NCBI GenBank assembly: GCA_030998015.1 | Contig: JARWMV010000095.1 | Span: 1-58,430, forward strand | Direction: 5' to 3' | DNA from: Ceratorhiza oryzae-sativae | Taxonomy: Eukaryota; Basidiomycota; Agaricomycetes; Cantharellales; Ceratobasidiaceae | Length of the DNA: 58,430 nucleotides | In this document: positions 48,369-57,703 of the stretch, piece after piece | Layout of the letters: the number at the start of each line of letters is the position of its first letter | Numbering within the stretch: position 1 is the stretch's first letter | Notes under the pieces: model-generated | The model's database searches: none | The model's input: only the letters and a program-made list of their open reading frames with translations | What the model was told of the DNA's origin: nothing | Position numbers and translations under genes: made by a program

Positions 48369-49842
48369 TGTTATGACCCATCAAACAGACATAACAAAAC
48401 AACCAAATATTTTTACAGATTTATGGCATTTTTCCTAAGCAGAACAAGCCATAAAGAAGGTCATGTGACCTCGGCGCTTAGCTGGTGCTTACGGTGGTTA
48501 CCCTGAACTTGCTCCAGCATTTCTCTCCATTGTTACTTGGAGTGAGGAGCAAGTTGTCACATGATCTTGGCACTTATGGCAGGATCACATGACCTCAGTG
48601 CCTACCCCTTGGACCTTGCATGGCTCTATAAGATTTGGAGCTGCACAAACTTAAGACAAACAATTACCTAACCCATAGTACTGTACATAACCTACACCTA
48701 CTGCAGAGTGTGCTTAGATAATACATCCACAGCCACCACAGCCACAGGCATATATAAGAAGGATAAAGCAAGACTGGACGCCTCAGCTTGCTTTATCTTG
48801 TCAACCACCATAGACCATAGCAAACACTGTAACTAGAACGCTCAATACATACTGCATAGCACCAAACTGTCAACGCAGCCACTACTTAAGTGCTTCACAA
48901 GGAAGCATCCAGAGGGTCACAACATTATAAAGCAAGCTCTTAACTTAACTAGTGGCAAACATAAGTATACTACACAGATACTAAGGGCTGAGTACACAAG
49001 AAACCAGCTAACTCCTGTGATACATAAGAGAACACAAAGAAACTATGTCACAGAGACCACATGTCATGACCCTCTGGAGGCTCCCTTGTGAAGCACTTAA
49101 GTAGTGGCTGCATTGACAGTTTGGTGTTATGCAGTATGTATTGAGTGTTCTAGTTACAGTGTTTGCTATGGTCTATGGTGGTTGACAAGATAAAGCAAGC
49201 TGAGGCGCCCTGTCTTGCTTTATCCCTCTTATATATGCCTGTGGCTGTGGTGGCTGCAGACATATTATCTAAACACACTCTGCAGTAGGTGTAGGTTATG
49301 TACAGTACTATGGGTTAGGTAATTGTTTGTCTTGAGTTTGTGTGGCTCTGAATCTTATAGAGCCATGCAAGGTCCAAGGGGTAGGCACTGAGGTCACGTG
49401 ATCCTGCCATAAGTGCCAAGATCACGTGACAACTCACTCCTCGCTCCAAGTAACAATGGAGAGAAATGCTGGAGTGAGTTCATGGTAACAACTGTAAGTG
49501 CTGAGGTCATGTGACTCTGCTGTAAGTGCCAAGATCACATGACAACTCGCTCCTCGCTCCAAGTAACAAGGGAGAGAAATGCTGGAGCAAGTTCAGGGTA
49601 ACCACCATAGGCACTGAGGTCACGTGACCCTTCTGTAAGCACTGAGATCACGTGACAACTCATCCTCACTCCAAGTAACAATGGAGAGAAATGCTGGAGC
49701 AAGTTCAGGGTAACCACTGTAAGCACCAGCTAAGTGCCAAGGTCACGTGACCTTCGTTATGGCTTGTTCTGCTTAGGAAAAATGCCATAAATCTGTAAAA
49801 ATATTTGGTTGTTTTGTTATGTCTGTTTGACAGGTCATAACA
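48369..49842. repeat. Two LTRs of one family facing each other (large palindrome)
   Basis: Arm A (48369-48924, plus) runs from TGTTATGACCC to GGTCACAACA. Arm B (49062-49842, minus) is its reverse complement, longer by internal duplication of a ~115-bp segment. Both contain a TATA element (CATATATAAG) pointing toward the 137-bp centre (48925-49061). Beyond arm B, on the minus strand, the purine tract AAAGGGGGGATAA directly precedes the LTR start, so arm B looks like the 3' LTR of an element whose body lay further right. Arm A sits in the decayed integrase. The 5-bp flanks (ATTGT, TTATC) do not match. No gene lies between the arms. Confidence 0.75.
49390..49755 (-). promoter_or_regulatory. Array of CACGTG palindromes in arm B
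   Basis: TCACGTGA-type sites occur at about 49395, 49423, 49618, 49648 and 49744, with CATGTG or CACATG variants at about 49506 and 49533. They sit at regular places in the ~115-bp internal repeats. CACGTG is bound by bHLH factors in fungi, so an LTR enhancer is possible, by analogy only. Confidence 0.45.
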
Positions 49843-50151
49843 TTATCCCCCCCTTTGGACATGTCTTGGGGGACCTCGAGACATGGTTTAGTTCCTTATG
49901 CAAAAGGAATCTCATGCACCAAGGAGGTTAAGGGCACTGGACTTGAACCAATGACCTTTTGGCTGATTCAGTATTGTTTGATGAGGTCAGGCTGAGTCAG
50001 GCTAGACCCCTTAACCTCTCTGTTACATGAGATTGTTTTTCTTTTCTTTGTTGTGGAGGTTATTTAGGGGTGAGGATTTGTCTGCTTCTTCTCCAAATGC
50101 CCCAACTGTTTGGATGGGCATAGCAGAAGTTGTACAGTACAGTAAATTATT
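49843..50151 (-). other. Element remnant with polypurine tract and tRNA-like box
   Basis: No gene is seen. The minus strand has the purine tract next to arm B and, near 49960-49970, a perfect polymerase III B-box match (GGTTCAAGTCC). A 9-bp inverted pair GGTTAAGGG/CCCTTAACC surrounds it. A proper D-arm and anticodon arm do not fold, so this is not called a tRNA gene; a tRNA-derived SINE scrap is possible. Confidence 0.35.
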
Positions 50152-51171
50152 CTAAGGGAATACAAAGAATGGTTTTCCTCCTGCATACACCCATTCCACA
50201 TTTCTTGATACCCATAAGTCCCCTTCTTCCCCCTCTATGTCCAACCAACATTTCATGATTGCTGACCAGCTATTTCCCAGAATAACTGTTGGCCATACCT
50301 TCATTGATTTCACGTGTGCGTACCTGCCTGTGAAGTCCACCTCATACTGGCTCAGGGCCTTGAGCAAGTACTTCCCATTCAACTGGACCATGTTGTCCAG
50401 GATCCAAATGTTGGCATCTTCCGACAAGTTGCCCATATTCCACACATTGCACATCCAGCTGTGGCAGCCCTTGGATTGTGCATATGCCGTTTTCCCTGTT
50501 CCAGTTTCTCCTTCTATCACCAGGATGCAATGGCGCACCCCTCTTCCCCTCTTCTCAACCTCCTTGGCAAACCATCTGTCTGCTCAGTCAATGTGCTCCC
50601 AGTCTTCCAGGACCTCTAACTCCACAGGGATTGCAGGCATGCAACCCTGGTCTTCCTTGTATGTGTACTTGGCATATGCTTGTACCAAGTTCCACATCGT
50701 CACCATCTGGAGGGGGCAGAGGCACTTGAACGCCTGGTAGTACTCCTGTTTTGTTGCTGAGGCAACAATCTCTGTCCCATCCTCCAAGTCTGCCTCCATC
50801 CTTGACTGTTTTCCACCCTTTCCCTTCACCAGGATCTCCTCCAACCTTTCCAAGGTCAGGTCCCCTGCCATCAGATCCTCTATCTCCTCGCCATTAGCTC
50901 CAACGTCCTTCCAGAGATAGTTGAAGGCATCCCTTGCTGGGTTGCCTCCTGGTCTGTCCTTGAGGTCTTTGGGCTGTATGTTGGGGTGTTGCCCCTCGAA
51001 GTCCCAGAACCCCGCATTCTGGGTGTTCCACCCACCCTTCTGTTCCTGACTGATGGAGAGGGTGTGGACATGCAGGGGCTGGGTTGGGTTGTAGTTCAGC
51101 TCCTCCGGGTTGTGCCGTTCGACCACAGCTAAGGTTGCCCAGTGATTGGGTCGGTGGCAGCAGAATGCCTC
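50152..51171 (-). pseudogene. CRESS-DNA-virus-like Rep (HUH endonuclease plus SF3 helicase), broken
   Basis: A minus-strand frame enters from the LTR at 51171 without a start codon. It has a HUH motif (HVH, near 51070), a HPNIQ block as in geminivirus-like Reps (near 50975), and a YLWK motif matching the catalytic YxxK (near 50920). After a single in-frame TGA at 50584-50586 the same frame continues with a Walker A motif (GETGTGKT, near 50505), a Walker B-like ILDN (near 50395) and a motif C-like LGNS, ending at 50152. This is the architecture of rolling-circle replication initiators of circular ssDNA viruses and related plasmids. The N-terminal motif I is missing, cut off by the LTR. Endogenous Rep-like genes are known in fungal genomes. 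The copy is inactive as it stands: 5'-truncated and interrupted. Confidence 0.82.
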
Positions 51172-51548
51172 TGTCACAAACTGACACGCATACATTCACT
51201 CTACAATATTTTCTCGATTTTCCACATTTTATGAGATCATCTTCAAAACATACTTGCCTTTTATGGTATATCTGTGTCATGTGACTCAGGGAATGTTCCG
51301 GACCGGTAACCGAGATATATTTCAACTCTGATGTGAAATTCCGCAGTTCCGCAGTCGCTTCTACTGCTTCTATCTCTTATCTGTCGTGACTCACTGTACA
51401 GACTTGTTTGTTATGATGTGGCTCGTACTATGTATATAAACCAGGTCAAGTTTGCAGAGGACTCCTCAAGAACTTGACCTCTCATCGAATACAAGTTCTT
51501 TTACTTTTCTTACTATTTTCCTCGTCGCCTGACTTGTCGTCGTCAACA
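51172..51548 (+). repeat. 377-bp gypsy LTR (copy 2, 5' LTR)
   Basis: It runs from TGTCACAAACTGACAC to CGTCAACA. TATATAAACC lies at about 51433-51442 and is followed by AGGTCAAGTT and, ~35 nt after the TATA, AGAACTTGACCT (51469-51480), a probable transcript start region. It cuts the Rep-like gene on its left. Confidence 0.92.
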
Positions 51549-51550
51549 TC

Positions 51551-51562
51551 AGGTCAAGTTCT
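51551..51562 (+). other. Primer-binding site, probably self-primed (Tf1 type)
   Basis: AGGTCAAGTTCT, two bases after the LTR, is perfectly complementary over 12 nt to AGAACTTGACCT at 51469-51480, in the likely R region. Tf1/sushi-group chromoviruses prime reverse transcription by folding the 5' end of their own mRNA onto the PBS. I see no better match to a tRNA 3' end. Confidence 0.65.
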
Positions 51563-51868
51563 GACAATCGTAAGTCTCAGTGTCGTCTGGGATACGTTTG
51601 GAACGCCGTCGGCGTCGTCTTGAGATAACTCCTCGTTGCCTTCCCCAATCCCACTCCACCTATCCACAGTCACGAGATATCGCTGCCCTATACGTGCCTC
51701 TGTGAAACCTTGCATAGCCAGGTCCCTCACACGTTGTAACAAGCTTTGGTTCTCTAATCTCTTTCGTCAACAAGAGGTGGGGTCGCTCATTGCCCTTAAG
51801 TAGCTGAGCAACGGAGGTCACCTTCCTATTCCCATAGACTTGGGAAAGGGTCTATTTTTCCTTTTATC

Positions 51869-52806
51869 TTGCTCTTGCTCGAGTACGTCTCTGACGGAAC
51901 GCACGGCCCTCAAGTGGCACAACCTTTTACAGAAGATCAGTGCTGCCATCTGTGTGGGTGGTTCGGACACCTATCGATCCACTGCTTCACCCTCAACTCG
52001 GTCGAAAGTATCCTTGAAGAAGCAGGGCACATCGATTTTAGCCGAGTAGTAATTATCAAAGTCTGCCCCCAGAAAGTCGGACGCGCCCAACAAGCCTTCG
52101 TCACCGAGCCAGGTGCCCCTGAGTGCAAGATCTGCCATCGGCCAAACAAGGCCACCTTCCCCGCACGCTGCCCCTATTGTCCTAAGAAGGACAAATTCCT
52201 CTATTACTACACCATCCCTCGCAACCAGCTCTAAGCTGGAGAACCTCGGTCAACAGCTTCTTCGTCACCTGTTAAACACTATCGAAAACTTCCAAGACAG
52301 GTACCGTTACTACCAAAACAAGTACGAAGAAACCCGTGAAAAACTTCACGAAGCCGAGGCCCGTTGCGCATACTTAACTGAGCGTTTGCGCGAACACCAG
52401 GAGGACTACCTATCCCTCCTCCAAGACCATGTCAGACTAGAAGCTATAGTCCGAGAAACAGTTGAACCCCACAAGTACGCCTTCCCCGTCTTCTCAACGC
52501 TGTCAGACCTTCCTCACCCCACCTTTCTAAGTGGCATGGGCTCGCCAATTCAGGAAGAAGCACCCCTTCCGGCAGCCCAAATCAATCCTTCCCAAGGAAG
52601 CACTCCTTCGGGACCAAATTAAACTAAAGAGGGTGGAGCGTCCATATCGTTGCCAGGACACCAAAAGCTGGGATTTGGACGATACTTGGTTGAGGTTCGC
52701 GGGAATCAGGAACTTTGAAATCTATAGACTTGTGAGGGGAACGGAAATTCTTTACTATCAAAACAACTCTCAATTCCCTGTACTTCCTTACCAGCTTTGT
52801 CGCCTT
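51869..52806 (+). pseudogene. Pre-gag region: zinc-knuckle and coiled-coil fragments
   Basis: The frame at 51869-52234 contains a CCHC knuckle (CHLCGWFGHLSIHC) and two further Cys pairs (CKIC, CPYC). In a different frame, 52240-52622 encodes a helical segment (YYQNKYEETREKLHEAEA, then YLTERLREHQEDYL). Neither has a good start of its own, and the frame changes between them, so this may be one decayed ORF or two exons. Some chromoviruses in this lineage carry an extra small ORF before gag; I do not recognise this one. Confidence 0.45.
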
Positions 52807-52833
52807 TAAAAATCTACTCGGGTCCCTTCTGAA

Positions 52834-54225
52834 ATGGCATCGCCAGCCCCTGCCCCTGCTTGGGCAAATATGTCTGATGAAGATAAGGTCATCTATATGC
52901 TTCGATCAATGGACGAACTGCAAGAGCGAACCAATAATCTCCAAAATGATATTGGGGACGTCGAACACAATAATAAGACCTACACAGATTCACTCGAGGC
53001 CAAACTTACCACGGATCAGACAAAAATAGATGCGGATGTGGCCGGACTAGCCACCAATGTCAATAACCTAGTGGGAATGTTAGCCATTCTTCAAACTACT
53101 ATCACACGCATTGAAGCACAAATCAACACCTCCATGGGTGGCTCAGGCGCTGTCCAAGTACTAGCTCCCACGGGTACAGTCCAACCACAACCAACAGCGC
53201 CTGCTCCTTCTGGAGGGTCGACTGCAAAGGTTAAGATGGCCGCCCCTCAAAAGTTTGATGGCACAAAGCGGGAAGACGCCATCTCATTCAGAATTGCATG
53301 TGCCCGATATATCAATACAAACATGAGCGGGCACTCGGCTGACCAAGTAGTCGCCTTCATCACCTCTTATCTCGAAGGGTCAGCAGCGGAATGGGTTAAC
53401 TTGTATGAAGAATTCGAAATTCTCAACCCTGGAACTGCAATCCCCTGGCTTCACAATGCCAATTTATTCTGGCAAGAATTCACTACCCAATATGGGGACC
53501 TGAACTGCACTGAAAATAACCGCGACAAGTGGCGGAAGTTGAAACAATCCAAGACGGTTCAGGACTACCTCACCCTATTCAACTTATATTCCACAGGCCT
53601 CAACTACAACGATGCCGCCATGCGTGACCAGTTCTATGATGGCCTGTCGTCAGACGTGACAGATAGCATGGTGGCCCAAAACTATGATCCCCGCACAAAG
53701 ACATTCGCCCAGCTCACACAGCAGGCCCTGGAAATTGACCGCCACCTCATTTCCTTCGGTAGCAAGAGGACGTCTCATGGGGGTAATAAGTCCAGCAGCA
53801 ATAACGCTTCGACTAGCAGGCCCACAAATAACCCCCAAAGCGCTCCCCAAAAGGAGAAATTCAAGAATGGGGAACGCATATACAAGATTAAAGATGGCAG
53901 GGCTGTAAAAGGTCAAATCGTAGCCATCGGTCCCAATGCGAAGGGCTTCACGGTTCCAACTGTCCGTTACAATGGCAGTAATGCCAACATACAAGAATCC
54001 TTCAAGGACATAAAGAAGGATAACCATCCACCGGTGGCCCCAAAGGCAAAGGATCCAGACGCAATGGATCTGGATAGCGCAGGAAAAGGAAAGGGAACGA
54101 ACACCTGCTATAACTGTGGAGGACAGGGCCATATCACTGCCAAATGCCCCTCGGCCAAAATGTCAGGATACAAGGCTGTGGTTGAGGATGTAGAAACAAC
54201 CGACGATGAGTCGGTAAAAGAATGA
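52834..54225 (+). CDS. Gag capsid/nucleocapsid protein of the gypsy element
   Basis: This intact 463-codon ORF starts at an ATG in the context AAATGG. It has an N-terminal helical part with a coiled coil (MDELQERTNNLQNDIGDVEH), a Pro/Thr-rich linker, and a capsid-type domain of the retrotransposon gag family (KFDGTKREDAISF, YLEGSAAEWVN, FWQEFTTQYGDLN, TVQDYLTLFN, FYDGLSSDV). It ends with a nucleocapsid zinc knuckle CYNCGGQGHITAKC (about residue 428). Gag forms the cytoplasmic virus-like particle. It shows no stops, unlike the older elements nearby. Its TGA overlaps the pol ATG as ATGA. Confidence 0.92.
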   Translation: MASPAPAPAWANMSDEDKVIYMLRSMDELQERTNNLQNDIGDVEHNNKTYTDSLEAKLTTDQTKIDADVAGLATNVNNLVGMLAILQTTITRIEAQINTSMGGSGAVQVLAPTGTVQPQPTAPAPSGGSTAKVKMAAPQKFDGTKREDAISFRIACARYINTNMSGHSADQVVAFITSYLEGSAAEWVNLYEEFEILNPGTAIPWLHNANLFWQEFTTQYGDLNCTENNRDKWRKLKQSKTVQDYLTLFNLYSTGLNYNDAAMRDQFYDGLSSDVTDSMVAQNYDPRTKTFAQLTQQALEIDRHLISFGSKRTSHGGNKSSSNNASTSRPTNNPQSAPQKEKFKNGERIYKIKDGRAVKGQIVAIGPNAKGFTVPTVRYNGSNANIQESFKDIKKDNHPPVAPKAKDPDAMDLDSAGKGKGTNTCYNCGGQGHITAKCPSAKMSGYKAVVEDVETTDDESVKE

Positions 54226-55793
54226 GCTCAAACCGTGCCAGGGGGGCGGTCTTGGGTGCTATGTTACAAAATGCGCATAATGAAAATAAAAATATGGAAA
54301 TGGAATGTATGTTGTTAGGAAACCAATCACAACTACAGTTTTTCTTTCATGCATTCCCTCTGTGCATAACCCCCGAACGAAAGTCTGCATATAACATGAA
54401 AAAATTCAATGGATGGGCCATGATTGACTCAGGGGCCACATCAGTATTTATACATGAAGATTTGGTTAAACAATACCGTATTCCTACCGTCGCCCTAAAA
54501 ACACCCAAGAAATTGAGGGTAATCGATGGAAGGGAGATAGATTCTGGGTCTGTGACCCATTACTGCACCTTTGAGTTGTGCATTCAAGAGCACCGAGAAA
54601 TCCTCAGTGCTTATGTTGTTAACGTTGGCAAAAATGACCTAGTCCTGGGCATGTCATGGCTCAAATTCCATAACCCTGACATTGATTGGGACAGAAAAGA
54701 CATGAAGTTCAACTTGCCAATATGCCTGAAGCATTGCATCACAAAACCTCTGCACGTGTGTGCAAATGAACCTAAGGAGCTTCAGCTGGACTCCCTAGAC
54801 CCCCTCCCAACAAAATATAAAGAATTCCAGAACATATTCGCTGAAGAAGACGATGTCCAACCATTACCACCCCATAGAAAGTGGGATATGGAAATAGATC
54901 TAAAACCAGATGCCAAGCCAAGGCATGGTCCCATATATAGCGTGGGTGTCAAGGAAGATGCAGAATTGTGCAAAACCTTGGATCGCCAACTGAAAGCAGG
55001 GCATATCAGACCCTCAAGGTCACCAATGGCATCCCCAGTCATATTTGTCAAAAAGAAGAATGGGAAGTTGCGCATGTGTATCGACTACCGTCGACTGAAC
55101 GAAATGACAGTCTCTAATGTGTACCCACTCCCACGCATCAACGATATAGTGGAGACTCTGCGTGGAGCAAAGATATTCACCAAGTTTGATCTAAAGTGGG
55201 GCTTCAACCTCATACGAATTCGGGAAGGGGACGAATGGAAAGCAGCCTTTAAGACCAAATATGGGCTGTACAAGCCCTTAGTCATGCAATTTGGTCAAAA
55301 GAACGCACCGGGAACCTTCATGGCCATGATCAGGGAAGAGTTCCAAGACATTGAGGGCATATATGTCATAATCTATATGGACAACATACTAGTATTCTCC
55401 AAAGACCAAGAAGAACATGACGAACATGTCAAGGAAGTCTTACGTTGCCTCCAAAAGGCTGGTCTATATTGTGCCCTGGAGAAGTGTGTGTTCGATGTCA
55501 CCAAAGTTGACTACCTGGGAATAGTGGTGACTCCCCAGGGGATTAAAGTAGACCCAGCCAAGGTCGAAAAGGCTGTTGAATGGCCAACCCCTACAAACCC
55601 AACCGAAGTCCTGGAAGGGTTAGGGTTTGCAAACTGGTTAAGGCACTTCATAAAAGACTTCTCAAAAATCACAAAATGTCTCTACGAACTTGTCAAGAAG
55701 GACACAAAGTGGGAATGGACGGAAGAAAGGTGTCACGAACTGACACGCATACATCCACTCTACAATATTTTCTCGATTTACTACATTTTATGA
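54222..55793 (+). pseudogene. Truncated gypsy pol: aspartic protease and reverse transcriptase
   Basis: The ATG at 54222 overlaps the gag stop (ATGA) and lies in the -1 frame. The aspartic protease motif is MIDSGATS (D69). The RT has VIFVKKKNGKLRMCIDYRRLN, FTKFDLKWGFN and APGTF. The catalytic box reads YMDN (Y385-N388; codon 55383-55385 AAC), whereas YxDD is expected, so polymerase activity is likely lost. The thumb and connection follow (KVDYLGIVVTPQGIKVDPAKV, then FIKDFSKI). At KWEWTEE, where RNase H should begin, the LTR starts at 55731; the last ~20 codons are translated LTR. RNase H, integrase and chromodomain are absent. The element could be mobilised only by a helper. Confidence 0.9.
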
Positions 55794-56107
55794 GATCATC
55801 TTCAAAACATACTTGCCTTTTATGGTATATCTGTGTCATGTGACTCAGGGAATGTTCCGGACCGGTAACCAAGATGTATTTCAACTCTGATGTGAAATTC
55901 CGCAGTTCCGCAGTCGCTTCTACTGCTTCTATCTCTTATCTGTCGTGACTCACTGTACGGACTTGTTTGTTATGATGTGGCTTGTACTATGTATATAAAC
56001 CTGGTCAAGTTCGCAGAGGACTCCTCAAGAACTTGACCTCTTGTCGAATACAAGTTCTTTTCTTATCTTACTCTTTTTCCTCATCGCCTGACTTGTCGTC
56101 GTCGACA
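55731..56107 (+). repeat. 377-bp gypsy LTR (copy 3, 3' LTR)
   Basis: It runs from TGTCACGAACTGACAC to GTCGTCGTCGACA and matches copies 1 and 2 over the full length. The preceding bases GGAAGAAAGG, belonging to pol, are purine-rich and could serve as a substitute polypurine tract. Confidence 0.92.
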
Positions 56108-56867
56108 TGACTGGCAGAGTGGTGATCTCTCTGCCGTACAAGCTGGTGTACTTCAGCAGGCAGAGGACCCTCTGGACTGTTAAGCCAGCCAACATCCTTT
56201 CCATTGCCTTGGTAAGGAATCGCAGGCAGTATAGTCCCTACAGGGGTCCAGGTAACAGAGGCATGCCCTCTGAGCTATTGATCCTGCCAGATCATCCATA
56301 CTGTAAGTCCAAATCTATTTACTGGGTTTAATGCTTATAGTCCTGGACAGATCAAATGCAAGGGATGGAGCGACAGCAATACTTAGGATCTTTTCTACAA
56401 CTGTAGATAAGATTAACCAAGCTTGGTAAGTCAGATCTTTCCTGATCATCTTATCAAGTCCTCTGATCAATTTGGATCGATCACATCTAGTCCCCATCCA
56501 GAAACCTTTTTCCTTATCTTCCCTTTAAGTCTTGTACCAGAACCTTCTGTATATAGATTTAAAGTATAAAGTTGTCTGATCCCCTAAGCGATCATCAGAA
56601 TGAGTCACTGCAAAGTAATCTCAGTTGACTGCTTGGACCGATCTCCAACTGTAAGGTTTAACAACTAGATAAGAAAGATCTGGAAGGATCAGCATGTGAT
56701 AACTGTACAGATAACAGCAGAGCGCACTCTATTTGGCCAGTTACAAGCTTCTTTTATTTGGAGTAAGCTTCCTATTGGCAACTGGATGTGAAATACATGC
56801 AGTATAAGATTTTTGTGTCGTCTCTAAGGTACTACAGCTGTATACTGCACAGTTTTACCCTCTAAAC
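56108..56867 (+). other. No firm gene; possible exon fragment
   Basis: A plus-strand frame from the LTR edge to 56331 encodes a natural-looking peptide (VVISLPYKLVYFSRQRTLW...) and reaches a possible splice donor (TGTAAGTC near 56303). It may be the 3' part of a gene cut by the LTR. The rest is AT-rich and repeats words such as GATCAATT and GGATCGATC. It probably includes the promoter of the next gene. Confidence 0.35.
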
Positions 56868-57703
56868 ATGTCTGACTACTCAATTGAACGTCCCCAGACT
56901 CCCAGCACCCATCTGGATATTCTGGAGCGTCGCTTTATGGGCCTCAGATGGGAACGCACTAGGGTGCGATCTCAAAACAGGCAGAATAGGCGACAATCTA
57001 GAAGGGAGGGCATTGAGCCTGCCCCAGATGTTCCTCTCCCTGTGTACCCCAATCCAGCTCCCTCTGCCCTGTATCCTCCACTTCCAACTTATCCTTTGGA
57101 AGCTCCCAACCAAGGCCCTCATTTCGAGATTGGATGGCCAACTCCTCCCTCTCCAGGGTTGGAGCCTACCCCATTTGATCTGGTCTTGATGCATGGATGG
57201 GGCAGAAGGGATGAAAGGCCTGTGCCTCCCCCAAGGAGTGCAAGCCCTGTTGACTATGAGGAATTCCTGGAGAGGATGGACTGGTAAGTTCTTGAATTCG
57301 ATTGAGTCAAGATCTAAAGCTGATCTGTTTAGGGATTATGCACATCGACCCCATGAGGCTTCCAGAGAGCCTTCCATACTCTCTGAAGCACCTACTGATG
57401 GGGAATATGAGTCAGGAGGAGAGCTTCCTGAATATCAGTAAGTTCACTTCTCTTGAGTCAAGATCTAAAGTTGACCTGTTTAGACTTGCTTACCCTCCTT
57501 CCCCTTCTCCTGAATACCAGCCAGAATCACCATCTGACTCACTTTCTGATGGAACTGAGTCATCTGGTGACCTTCTGGTGACAGAGTTGGCCTTAGAAAG
57601 TAGGGTACAGGAGTTGAATAGGGAACTAGTGGAAGAAGTAGGGAACCTCAGAGCTGCACAGAGACGTCTGAGGGATATCATGGAGACTCATGACTTGTAT
57701 TAG
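56868..57703 (+). CDS. Unknown three-exon protein with near-identical introns
   Basis: Exons at 56868-57283, 57333-57437 and 57484-57703 join in frame to 246 residues. Exon 1 has a basic stretch (RTRVRSQNRQNRRQSRREG) and a Pro-rich part; exon 2 is acidic; exon 3 holds SPSPEYQPESPSDSLSDG and a C-terminal helix with heptad-like leucines (ALESRVQELNRELVEEVGNLRAAQRRLRDI). Both introns start GTAAGTTC, end CTGTTTAG and share GAGTCAAGATCTAAAG. The composition (basic N-terminus, Pro-rich middle, C-terminal coiled coil) recalls element-encoded structural proteins, but I do not recognise the family. Location in a transposon nest favours an element gene. Confidence 0.6.

Larger units (their letters stand above)
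51172..56107 (+). mobile_element. Ty3/gypsy chromovirus deletion derivative with two 377-bp LTRs
   Basis: Left LTR, primer-binding site, pre-gag region, gag, protease, partial RT and right LTR are in order. The pol frame stops being retroviral exactly where the right LTR begins. RNase H, integrase and chromodomain are missing, although a relative at 8814-9354 keeps them. The flanking bases GCCTC and TGACT do not form a target duplication, and the LTRs differ at about 15-20 positions, so the two ends may derive from different insertions joined by recombination. Confidence 0.85.

Noticed and set aside
49896..50040. Possible tRNA-Leu gene
   Set aside because: B box and acceptor-like pairing are present, but no D-arm or anticodon arm folds; kept only as a SINE-like observation.
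55731..56107. Solo LTR inserted into an otherwise complete pol
   Set aside because: The pol frame does not resume after 56107, and there is no matching target duplication, so this is a deletion or terminal LTR.
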